Below, piece by piece: positions 1 to 5,296 of a stretch of 5,296 nucleotides of DNA (positions within the stretch are counted from its first letter, which is position 1; each line of letters opens with the position of its first letter). The DNA is from CAYMST01 sp964393115 (GTDB lineage: Bacteria > Bacteroidota > Bacteroidia > Cytophagales > Cyclobacteriaceae), in NCBI GenBank assembly GCA_964393115.1, contig CAYMST010000316.1:1-5296 (forward strand), given 5' to 3'. A program made the position numbers and the translations under genes. The notes beneath the pieces were generated by a model that saw only the letters and a list, made by a program, of their open reading frames with translations, made no database searches and was not told the origin of the DNA.

Positions 1-114
1 CAATCCAACATCTGACTAATTTCAGTGAAATTCCGACCCTCAAATCGCTCTCGAAAAAGAAAAAGAAACCCAACCAAAAATATTTTTCACCGTATATATC
101 ATTTGGATTATTCG
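1..114. other. Left-edge region downstream of ypdA
   Basis: No gene can be called. On the minus strand, downstream of the ypdA stop, there is an AT-only palindrome AAAAATATTTTT (76-87) followed by T-rich tracts (complement of 51-67), which could assist transcript ending but lacks a GC stem. One plus-strand frame (from base 3) is open from the edge to a TAG at 171-173, with a lysine run, so the tail of a convergent gene overlapping the 3' end of ypdA cannot be excluded. Confidence 0.4.
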
Positions 115-1092
115 CTATTCCCTCTGAATGTCGCTCAAAATACATTGTCCGATCATGGCCGCATGAATTCTAGAATTCTCGATAAACCACTGGTTCGTTT
201 TTAGCCCACCACAAATCACTCCTGCCAAAAAAAGCTTTGGAACATTGGTCTCCATTGTTTCGGCATTATAAAATGGAGTTTGGAATTTGTCATCTCCAAT
301 ATGGACACCCAAGGATTTCAACAAACTAAAATCAGGTTGATAACCGGTCATGGCTAGTACAAAATCGTTGTCTATTGATATCTGTTGTCCATCCTCTTTC
401 TGAACAACAACCTTATCTTCTAAAATCTCGATCACCTCGGCACCAAAATGAGCCTTAATCGTACCTTCTTTAATTCTATTTTTAATGTCTGGCAGCACCC
501 AATATTTAACGCTGGACCTCAAGTCCTGGTCTCGAATAATCATAGTAACCTCTTTAGCTCCTTTGCGATAGGTCTCAAGAGCTACGTCGACCGCTGAGTT
601 TGCAGCCCCTATTACAATGACTTTCATACCAAAATAGGGATGTGGATCGTCATAGTAGTGTTTAACCTTTGGCAAACTCTCTCCCGGCACATTTAATGAA
701 TATGGTATATCATAAAAGCCTGTCGCTAAGATAAGATAGTCGCAAGTAAAGGCACCTTTGGAAGTTTCTAAATCAAAACCAGGGTCTGTGGCTTTTATCG
801 TATGTATGGTTGTATATAAATTAACTTTTAAATTCCATGATGTGGTTACTCTACGATAGTATTCCAGTGCCTCGGGTCTTGTCGGCTTGGGGTTGTGAGA
901 GATAAATGGCACCCCTCCTATCTCCAACCTGTCTGAGGTTGAAAAAAAAGTCATATTAGCCGGGTAATTATATATCGAATTTACCAAACATCCTTTGTCC
1001 AATATTTGGTAATCGATATTTGACTTTTCCAGCTCTATGCCACATGCCAAACCTATTGGTCCAGCACCAATGATAATTACCTTTGAATGCAT
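115..1092 (-). CDS. ypdA: YpdA family putative bacillithiol disulfide reductase (FAD/NADPH flavoprotein)
   Basis: A 325-residue flavoprotein of the two-Rossmann-fold disulfide-reductase superfamily, close to the usual YpdA length. Visible in the protein: the N-terminal FAD dinucleotide motif GAGPIG (residues 9-14), the YpdA-like stretch SIYNYP then FFSTSD (39-54), LATGFY (122-127), a second nucleotide-binding motif IGAANSA (161-167) expected to hold NADPH, and a C-terminal FAD-contact segment FLAGV (288-292). There is no CxxC redox pair of the thioredoxin-reductase kind. In Firmicutes, YpdA (Bdr) reduces oxidised bacillithiol (BSSB) to BSH with NADPH in the cytoplasm. The role here is inferred from family and from sharing a transcription unit with bshC. 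Position 13 is Ile where staphylococcal YpdA has Cys14. The start ATG lies 4 bp after the stop of the folate gene, with TGAGG just upstream, so translation is probably coupled. A generic thioredoxin-reductase-like oxidoreductase is the main alternative. Confidence 0.88.
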   Translation of the reverse strand: MHSKVIIIGAGPIGLACGIELEKSNIDYQILDKGCLVNSIYNYPANMTFFSTSDRLEIGGVPFISHNPKPTRPEALEYYRRVTTSWNLKVNLYTTIHTIKATDPGFDLETSKGAFTCDYLILATGFYDIPYSLNVPGESLPKVKHYYDDPHPYFGMKVIVIGAANSAVDVALETYRKGAKEVTMIIRDQDLRSSVKYWVLPDIKNRIKEGTIKAHFGAEVIEILEDKVVVQKEDGQQISIDNDFVLAMTGYQPDFSLLKSLGVHIGDDKFQTPFYNAETMETNVPKLFLAGVICGGLKTNQWFIENSRIHAAMIGQCILSDIQRE

Positions 1093-1096
1093 TGCC

Positions 1097-1681
1097 TCAA
1101 AACTGATATGTTTTTCTCGGAGTCACACAAAAATCTAGCGGAATATCATGGGGCTCAACAGGCAACTCATCCACAGGAGGAGCAAGCGACAACCCAATTT
1201 TAACCACGTTCACTTTACAAGCACCTAGAAATCGATCATAGTAACCTTTGCCATAACCTATTCGCCCTCCGTTACGATCAAAAATCACAAGGGGGAGAAA
1301 AACGTAGTCAATTGATAAAGGATTAACTTCTGTCCCACCTTGAGGTTCGGGAATACCCCATCTATTTTCCACAATGTGTGTGTTAGACGAGTACTCATAA
1401 TTGATCATCACGTTCTGCTCGAGACTACTTTTCGATACGCACACGCTTACTTGTTGCGAAACCAGGTAGTTAATGATAGGCCAAGTATTCACTTCTTTGT
1501 TTTTTAAGATAGGCAGAAAGACATGTGCCATTGTCCCCGGTAAGAATTCAAAGGCACTCGTAACCTGATCAAGAATCATTATATTCAAATGATCGAATGT
1601 ATTTGGACCAAGCAGCTTCCTTTTTCTTAGAAAGGCCTTCCGAATAAGTTCTTTATTCGATTTTTCACTCTTTTCCTCCAT
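1097..1681 (-). CDS. 5-formyltetrahydrofolate cyclo-ligase (5,10-methenyltetrahydrofolate synthetase)
   Basis: A 194-residue protein of the 5-FCL/MTHFS family, normal length. The enzyme uses ATP to convert 5-formyl-THF to 5,10-methenyl-THF, returning a storage or inhibitory folate to the one-carbon pool (EC 6.3.3.2). Diagnostic features: a basic N-terminal helix with RKAFLRKRK (residues 14-22), WGIPEP (108-113), the nucleotide-binding signature with GGRIGYGKGYYDRFL (138-152), and the C-terminal VDELPVEPHDIPLDF stretch (170-184). The ATG overlaps the end of bshC by 17 bp. It is the only usable start, because the next in-frame Met is residue 35, inside the conserved fold. A GGAGG lies just inside the start rather than upstream of it. 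The stop is 4 bp before ypdA. It is cytoplasmic and has no signal peptide. Its place between two bacillithiol genes suggests co-expression; any direct link to thiol metabolism is unproven. Confidence 0.95.
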   Translation of the reverse strand: MEEKSEKSNKELIRKAFLRKRKLLGPNTFDHLNIMILDQVTSAFEFLPGTMAHVFLPILKNKEVNTWPIINYLVSQQVSVCVSKSSLEQNVMINYEYSSNTHIVENRWGIPEPQGGTEVNPLSIDYVFLPLVIFDRNGGRIGYGKGYYDRFLGACKVNVVKIGLSLAPPVDELPVEPHDIPLDFCVTPRKTYQF

Positions 1682-3239
1682 TCAAACAAATCACTAAAAA
1701 CTTAAAGTCGAACGCGTCGAAGTGCTTGTAGAGGGCATTAAAAAATTTAGGATCATTCAAGTAAAAGTTTAGAAAGTTATCATGTCTCTCCTGCAAGCCT
1801 CCATTTGGAAACAACTTGTCTTTTAATGTATCAATCTGTCTCATCCTAGTGGAATACTGGTTTTCCTCAGCCTTCTTAAGTCTATTACCAATATTATCAA
1901 GAATCTTAAAGACTTTAGACTTCTCAGCTTTCACAAACCCCAACAAGCTCTTATCTAGTTGCTCTGCCTTGGATTGAATTTTAGCAAAAGCCTCATCAAC
2001 GTCTCTTTCATCGCTTTCAATCAAGTTGCTATACTCATTGATACGCCCCACATAAAGCTTTCGTAAATGAGAAGAATCTAAGAATAATTCCTCGGCAGAA
2101 AACTTAAACCGTTGAATCCTTCGCTTCAAGCTCTTCGGGATGAGAAGGGCAAAGTTTCTCGGCATCAATATTGGGAACTGAGTCTCATAAGAATCAAACA
2201 TATCTTTCAACTGCAGCCAATACGATATTTCAGAAGGGCCACCCACATATGCTAGGTTCGGCAGGATAGTTTCTTGATATAATGGTCTAAACACAACGTT
2301 AGGACTAAACCGCTCAGGAAAGGATATTATTTCCTTGAGCATTTCGGTTTCGTCGAACTTAAAGTTTGAATTAATAACTTCGTATACATCCTGTTTCAGG
2401 ACGATACGCTCCCGAAGGTTACCTCTCAGGTAAAAGAAGTTTATCTCCCTTGGATTAATCTGCGTTTTGTATCCCAGCTCTTGCAGACTCAGCGACGTGG
2501 AATTTACTAAAACAGATGCTCGTTGATTTTGAAGATCATCAATGATAACTGGCTTAAACAATTCTTTCAAAGCTTTGTCGTCACCATCCACAGTAACTAG
2601 TCCTTCATCACCAAAGAGTTCGTTCATATACTTACGAACCGACTGAGAAAGTGTATTAAAGTCTAAGTAGGCTTGCTCAAAAAAACTCACACTTTCCGGT
2701 AATTTAGAAATGAGTTCATTTAGCGCTTGTGGTCTAAACCTACCAACGGCTCCTTTCTGATCCGTTTCCCACGAATAATTATGTCCAAACAGGTTAAAAG
2801 AACTAATTTCTTCAAAGTCATGATCTTCTGATGCCATCCAATAAACAGGCACAAAATTATAATCTGGATACTTTTCCTTCAGTTGCTTACAAGTCTGTAT
2901 AGTCGTGATAATCTTATATATCACATACAATGGCCCCGTGAAAATATTTAATTGGTGACCGGTGGTAACCGTATAAGTATTATCAAACTGAAGCGCATGG
3001 ATGTTTTCAAATACCTTTGGTGGCATTTCAAAAGCACCATACTGACTCGTTAAAGCCTGATGTAGGATAATACGTTTTTCCTGAGGGAATACTTTTTTCT
3101 CTATTTGAATCTTAAACGAATCAATATCGGGGTATAAGCCATAGAAAGGTTCAATGGCCTTTTCTCGATTAATATAATCGGTGAATAGCTTAGAAAAGGT
3201 ATTAGTTTTTTGAAAGTCTAGGGTTGCAAAATCCTGCAT
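1665..3239 (-). CDS. bshC: Bacillithiol biosynthesis cysteine-adding enzyme BshC
   Basis: A 524-residue protein matching BshC (YllA family, usually about 520-540 residues). BshC carries out the last step of bacillithiol synthesis, joining cysteine to glucosaminyl-malate in the cytoplasm; BshA and BshB, which make that precursor, are not in this window. Family landmarks: VTTGHQLNIFTGPLY (residues 91-105) and PVYWMASEDHDFEEI (131-145) in the Rossmann-like core that resembles class I tRNA synthetases and pantothenate ligases; FRPLYQE (317-323); LAYVGGPSEISYW (329-341); MPRN (359-362); a charged helical, probably coiled-coil segment at about 393-470; and a C-terminal GGLQERHDNFLNFY (480-493). The leader before the ATG is A-rich, as is common in Bacteroidota, without a clear Shine-Dalgarno site. 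It is the first gene of the unit that continues into the folate cyclo-ligase gene and ypdA. No frameshift or missing block is seen. Confidence 0.95.
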   Translation of the reverse strand: MQDFATLDFQKTNTFSKLFTDYINREKAIEPFYGLYPDIDSFKIQIEKKVFPQEKRIILHQALTSQYGAFEMPPKVFENIHALQFDNTYTVTTGHQLNIFTGPLYVIYKIITTIQTCKQLKEKYPDYNFVPVYWMASEDHDFEEISSFNLFGHNYSWETDQKGAVGRFRPQALNELISKLPESVSFFEQAYLDFNTLSQSVRKYMNELFGDEGLVTVDGDDKALKELFKPVIIDDLQNQRASVLVNSTSLSLQELGYKTQINPREINFFYLRGNLRERIVLKQDVYEVINSNFKFDETEMLKEIISFPERFSPNVVFRPLYQETILPNLAYVGGPSEISYWLQLKDMFDSYETQFPILMPRNFALLIPKSLKRRIQRFKFSAEELFLDSSHLRKLYVGRINEYSNLIESDERDVDEAFAKIQSKAEQLDKSLLGFVKAEKSKVFKILDNIGNRLKKAEENQYSTRMRQIDTLKDKLFPNGGLQERHDNFLNFYLNDPKFFNALYKHFDAFDFKFLVICLNGGKE

Positions 3240-3610
3240 ATGTTAAGTTTTATATCCCGATTAATGACTAGGTAATACAAATTATACAAGAATAGATGGA
3301 TTCTTATATGCCATATTCACAAATACTTGTTAATTTTTACAAAACTCGTTTTAAAAATGACTGAAAGCAGACCTATATGGTGCATATAACCAACTCCTGT
3401 ACATAAATAATAATATGAATTTCGTTCAAAATAAAATTCGCAGAATACATTTATTTACATAGAACAAAACAGAAATAAGGCGTCTTTGACTAATCAGTCC
3501 TTTAACTCCTAATTACGAGTGCTTCCCAAAAGTATCATTACCGATAAAAACAATACATGTTTCTTGCAGATTTTGTGTAATCCTATAGATACAAGTAGGG
3601 CTTTATCAAA
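3240..3610. other. 371-bp intergenic spacer between hemB and bshC, no gene seen
   Basis: AT-rich, with stops in all frames. The longest ATG-initiated frames I could read wholly inside it are about 25 codons or fewer and look random. It should hold the end of the hemB transcript and the start of the bshC transcript. No clean TAnnTTTG box with a correctly spaced upstream box was found for bshC; the nearest is TTATTTTG on the minus strand at 3434-3427, without a partner. A weak 5-bp stem followed by a T run on the minus strand (3562 to 3546) could help end the hemB transcript, but it is poor. Confidence 0.6.
3374..3388. repeat. Small inverted repeat TATATG-GTG-CATATA upstream of bshC
   Basis: Perfect 6-bp arms separated by 3 bp, centred about 140 bp upstream of the bshC start. 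The size is right for a dimeric regulator site, but AT-rich DNA gives such palindromes by chance and no second copy was found nearby. Confidence 0.25.
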
Positions 3611-4588
3611 TTACTTTTTAGCACTATTTACTGCAAAATCTTTCGCAAAGTATGTCAATATTACGTCCGCTCCAGCTCGTTTCATACTCAACAAGCACTC
3701 TTCCATACTTCTCGTTTCGTCCAACCAACCAAGTCTTGATGCAGCTTTAATCATAGCATATTCGCCACTAACATTATAAGCCGCAATAGGCAGGTTCATT
3801 TCATTTTTCAAGTCCGAAATAACGTCGAGATAAGCGAGGGCGGGCTTTACCATTAAGAAGTCAGCTCCCTCGTCTTCGTCTAATTGTGCCTCAATCAAAG
3901 CTTCGCGACGATTTGCAGGATCCATCTGGTAAGTTTTTTTATCACCTGACTTGGGTGCTGAATCTAAAGCATCTCTAAATGGACCATAAAAAGCACTGGC
4001 ATATTTCGCGGAATACGACATTATTGAAACATTGGTAAAGCCATTGTTATCTAAAATTTTTCGAATGTATGCTACTCTACCATCCATCATATCGGATGGA
4101 CCAATAATGTCCACCCCGGCCTCTGCTTGACATAAAGCCATTTTACCTAAAACCTCCAGTGTCTCGTCATTAAGAATTTCGCCATCTTCACTAACCAAGC
4201 CATCATGACCATCAACATTATAAGGGTCAAGGGCTACATCTGTCATAATACAAGCCTCAGGAAATTCTACTTTAATTTTCTTTAGCGCAGTATTGTAGAA
4301 AAAACTCGAATCATAACTCCTACTTGCCACTTTATCTTTATCTATCTCCTCCACCACTGGAAATATATCAAACGAGTAAATACCAAGATTCATACAATCT
4401 TCTATCTCTCGTAACATCAGGTCCACGGAATACCGAGACACTCCAGGCATTGAGTCTACCTCCATTCGCTTATTAGCACCTTGAAGCAAGAATAACGGAA
4501 GTATAAGATCATCAACGCTAACATTATTTTCAGCCACCATTCTACGAACAGCGTTACTTTTCCGATTTCTTCTGGGTCTTTTTAACAT
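3611..4588 (-). CDS. hemB: Porphobilinogen synthase (delta-aminolevulinic acid dehydratase)
   Basis: A 325-residue HemB, full length. It condenses two 5-aminolevulinate molecules to porphobilinogen (EC 4.2.1.24), the first common step of haem and other tetrapyrrole synthesis, as a cytoplasmic homo-oligomer. The two active-site lysines are evident: K195 in SYSAKYASAFYGPFRDA (191-207) and K248 in MVKPA (246-250), the latter forming the Schiff base. The N-terminal arm starts RPRRNRKSNAVRRM (4-17), as in the family, which supports this start. The metal loop reads DVALDPYNVDGHDG (117-130): it has Ala and Asp where zinc-dependent enzymes have three cysteines, so this is the cysteine-free, magnesium-associated type. 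A possible promoter lies just upstream (4608-4639). A 371-bp spacer separates it from bshC, so a separate transcript is more likely than an operon. Confidence 0.97.
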   Translation of the reverse strand: MLKRPRRNRKSNAVRRMVAENNVSVDDLILPLFLLQGANKRMEVDSMPGVSRYSVDLMLREIEDCMNLGIYSFDIFPVVEEIDKDKVASRSYDSSFFYNTALKKIKVEFPEACIMTDVALDPYNVDGHDGLVSEDGEILNDETLEVLGKMALCQAEAGVDIIGPSDMMDGRVAYIRKILDNNGFTNVSIMSYSAKYASAFYGPFRDALDSAPKSGDKKTYQMDPANRREALIEAQLDEDEGADFLMVKPALAYLDVISDLKNEMNLPIAAYNVSGEYAMIKAASRLGWLDETRSMEECLLSMKRAGADVILTYFAKDFAVNSAKK

Positions 4589-4607
4589 AAGCTACAAATT
4601 TCGGAAG

Positions 4608-4639
4608 CTAAAGTATGATACTAAATCAACTATGACAAC
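4608..4639 (-). promoter_or_regulatory. Candidate Bacteroidota-type promoter of hemB
   Basis: On the minus strand GTTG (4639-4636) is followed by a 20-nt spacer and TACTTTAG (4615-4608). The Bacteroidota primary-sigma consensus is TTTG or TTG, then about 17-23 nt, then TAnnTTTG, so the spacing fits and each box has one mismatch. Transcription would start near 4602, giving a short leader of about 15 nt. This was found by eye and such loose matches occur by chance in AT-rich DNA. Confidence 0.3.
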
Positions 4640-4664
4640 GTTTAATTAAGATGGCATTGGGTTT

Positions 4665-4778
4665 TTAAAAAAACGTATAAAAAATCAACGGAATTCCGTG
4701 ATACTTTCTTTTACAAAAAAGAAAAACACGAAATACCGAGCCCAATATCAAAAGCCCCAACCCCATCCAAAAAAACAT
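4665..4778 (-). CDS. Possible small hydrophobic peptide or membrane-protein remnant (37 codons)
   Basis: The frame from ATG at 4778 to TAA at 4665 encodes 37 residues with a membrane-like run, beginning MFFWMGLGLLILGSVF, followed by a basic patch CKRK (22-25) and a second hydrophobic tail ending IFYTFF. It is not recognised as any family. It is on the same strand as hemB, ending 76 bp before it. The frame stays open seven codons upstream of the ATG until two tandem TAA stops at 4800-4805; before those the same frame is open again to an ATG at 4967 (54 codons). No clear ribosome binding site is visible. It may be a real small membrane peptide, a decayed gene, or chance translation of T-rich DNA; chance is at least as likely. 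Confidence 0.15.
   Translation of the reverse strand: MFFWMGLGLLILGSVFRVFLFCKRKYHGIPLIFYTFF
4688..4699. promoter_or_regulatory. 12-bp perfect palindrome ACGGAATTCCGT, possible operator
   Basis: A perfect 12-bp palindrome centred about 105 bp upstream of the hemB start, flanked by ATC (4684-4686) on the left and GAT (4700-4702) on the right, which extends the symmetry with one extra base on the left. It lies about 50 bp beyond the candidate hemB promoter. The form suits a dimeric transcription factor, but no specific family is recognised, and it falls inside the doubtful small frame 4665-4778. Confidence 0.3.
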
Positions 4779-4921
4779 AACTCGCTGAATAACTGATGTT
4801 TATTAGGGATTCCGAAAAACGTGTTGGTTTTGGCATATCTTTTGTCTTATAAACAGCACAAGGCTATGAGATAGTAATACCATTTTGATGGAACTGAGAA
4901 TCACGGGTTTTTCAAGAATAT

Positions 4922-4931
4922 TCAAAACAAC
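4922..4931. repeat. 10-bp direct repeat TCAAAACAAC, copy 1 (copy 2 at 5017-5026)
   Basis: The same ten bases occur at 4922-4931 and 5017-5026, 95 bp apart. Both lie within the inverted-repeat region upstream of hemB. Two short A-rich copies are weak evidence of function. Confidence 0.3.
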
Positions 4932-4969
4932 CAGAAATCCCTGTTGACTTGGCTTACTTAACAACATGT

Positions 4970-4999
4970 GAGATTAAGAATCCAATTTATTCTAATTTC
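4970..4999 (+). repeat. Bulged hairpin
   Basis: In plus-strand RNA 4970-4981 can pair with 4989-4999: eleven pairs including one G-U wobble, with A4977 bulged and a 7-nt loop. The wobble favours the plus strand as the RNA strand. No T run follows it, so it is not terminator-like. Confidence 0.3.
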
Positions 5000-5072
5000 T
5001 GTTTAGTAGGTCTTCCTCAAAACAACTTCAATGATCTTTTAAGCAATGCAGTTTCATCAGCTATGTGAATAA

Positions 5073-5098
5073 AAGGGTTGGTAAAAACACCAACCCTT
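5073..5098 (-). terminator. Strong hairpin, likely Rho-independent terminator on the minus strand
   Basis: AAGGGTTGGT (5073-5082) and ACCAACCCTT (5089-5098) form a perfect 10-bp stem with a 6-nt loop. Read on the minus strand the stem ends in CCCTT and runs into TTATTC, a short broken T tract; on the plus strand it is followed by ACACCCCCG, with no T run. It therefore best fits the end of a minus-strand transcript coming from beyond the right edge of the window. On the minus strand an upstream CCTTA (5118-5114) could instead pair with TAAGG (5099-5095), which would compete with the stem. Confidence 0.5.
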
Positions 5099-5220
5099 AC
5101 ACCCCCGACATAATAAGGTAATCGTAGTTAGCACCAAGCGCCCCACTGCATTAGATGTTAATATTCTTGAATGGTCCAGTTTTAAACTACAGCATCATCA
5201 GACATCAATTCCAAGTACTA

Positions 5221-5250
5221 ATTAAAATCAGTTTTACAAATGATTTTAAT
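5221..5250. repeat. AT-rich 10-bp perfect inverted repeat
   Basis: ATTAAAATCA (5221-5230) and TGATTTTAAT (5241-5250) are exact reverse complements separated by a 10-nt spacer. No T run follows on either strand, so a terminator is unlikely. It may be a protein-binding site or a stem at the 3' end of a gene beyond the right edge. Confidence 0.35.
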
Positions 5251-5296
5251 CATGGAAATAATTTAAATAAATAACTCTATATTTATATATATTCAC

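Larger units (their letters stand above)
115..3239 (-). other. Predicted transcription unit bshC - folate cyclo-ligase - ypdA
   Basis: Three same-strand genes follow each other with a 17-bp overlap and then a 4-bp gap, which strongly suggests one mRNA and translational coupling. The unit pairs the last biosynthetic step of bacillithiol with the flavoprotein thought to recycle its disulfide. No internal promoter was recognised. The 5' end would lie in the 371-bp spacer upstream of bshC; the 3' end would lie at or beyond the left edge of the window. Confidence 0.8.
4911..5171. repeat. Distant 12-bp perfect inverted repeat enclosing nested helices
   Basis: TTCAAGAATATT at 4911-4922 is the exact reverse complement of AATATTCTTGAA at 5160-5171, 261 bp end to end. 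In plus-strand RNA the pairing could go on outward past one mismatch through GGGUU (4905-4909) with GGUCC (5173-5177), counting three wobbles. Inside lie AATGCAGT (5045-5052) paired with ACTGCATT (5145-5152), the 10-bp hairpin at 5073-5098 and a bulged 11-bp hairpin at 4970-4999. No target-site duplication flanks the outer arms and no transposase is present, so a MITE-like reading is weak. A structured RNA is possible; so is chance in AT-rich DNA. Confidence 0.4.
4589..5296. other. 708-bp non-coding region upstream of hemB
   Basis: No convincing protein gene on either strand; the longest ATG frame I read is 54 codons (minus strand, 4967 to 4803) and has no recognisable character. The region holds the candidate hemB promoter, a 12-bp palindrome, a cluster of nested inverted repeats at 4905-5177, a terminator-like hairpin and an AT-rich stem near the edge. 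No tRNA, tmRNA, RNase P or SRP RNA landmarks were recognised. Confidence 0.6.

Noticed and set aside
75..82. Perfect TAnnTTTG box on the minus strand downstream of ypdA
   Set aside because: No upstream TTTG or TTG at the needed distance, and no gene start can be confirmed before the left edge.
1..90. Minus-strand frame reading RERFEGRNFTEIS, reminiscent of a sigma-factor helix-turn-helix
   Set aside because: It is closed by a TGA just upstream with no start codon before the resemblance; too short to support.
3546..3562. Hairpin AAACA/TGTTT followed by T residues on the minus strand, as a hemB terminator
   Set aside because: Only 5 AT-rich pairs plus a wobble; too weak to call a terminator.
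3519..3779. An 86-codon plus-strand frame
   Set aside because: It lies mostly antisense to the 3' end of hemB, whose C-terminal residues are well conserved in that stretch. The peptide has no recognisable family character, so it is a shadow frame.
4705..4724. 8-bp stem TTTCTTTT/AAAAGAAA with a 4-nt loop
   Set aside because: Made of low-complexity T and A runs with a single GC pair; likely chance in AT-rich DNA.
4796..4852. An 18-codon plus-strand frame, with another of 18 codons starting at 4888
   Set aside because: Too short, no ribosome binding site and no recognisable product; expected by chance in this much non-coding DNA.
4911..5171. MITE or insertion-sequence remnant bounded by the 12-bp inverted repeats
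   Set aside because: The flanks (TTT on the left, TGG on the right) show no target-site duplication, and no transposase fragment was seen in the frames read.

Overview
The window looks like a low-GC chromosomal segment from a member of the Bacteroidota, plausibly a Cytophagales-type marine or soil bacterium. The basis is the protein style of YpdA and BshC, the AT-rich leaders with little Shine-Dalgarno signal, and the presence of bacillithiol genes. The taxonomic call is an inference; there is no rRNA or other marker gene in the window.

All four convincing genes lie on the minus strand. Read in the direction of transcription (right to left) they are: hemB (4588 to 3611, porphobilinogen synthase); a 371-bp spacer; then a tight three-gene unit of bshC (3239 to 1665, the cysteine-adding last step of bacillithiol synthesis), a 5-formyltetrahydrofolate cyclo-ligase gene (1681 to 1097, overlapping bshC by 17 bp) and ypdA (1092 to 115, a bacillithiol-disulfide reductase-type flavoprotein, 4 bp further on). 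bshC and ypdA make functional sense together: one makes the low-molecular-weight thiol and the other is expected to keep it reduced with NADPH. The folate enzyme between them belongs to one-carbon metabolism, and its link to thiol chemistry is not obvious. hemB is probably its own transcription unit.

The right-hand 708 bp (4589-5296) has no confident protein gene. It is rich in inverted repeats: a 12-bp palindrome about 100 bp upstream of hemB, a perfect 10-bp stem with a 6-nt loop (5073-5098, terminator-like on the minus strand), a distant 12-bp perfect inverted repeat (4911-4922 with 5160-5171) that encloses further nested helices, and a 10-bp AT-rich stem near the right edge (5221-5250). 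Read together, 4905-5177 could be a structured RNA on the plus strand, or simply an intergenic region with a terminator for a gene beyond the right edge. This is the part of the window that ordinary gene calling does not explain. No known RNA family was recognised in it, and no CRISPR array, tRNA, rRNA or transposase was seen.
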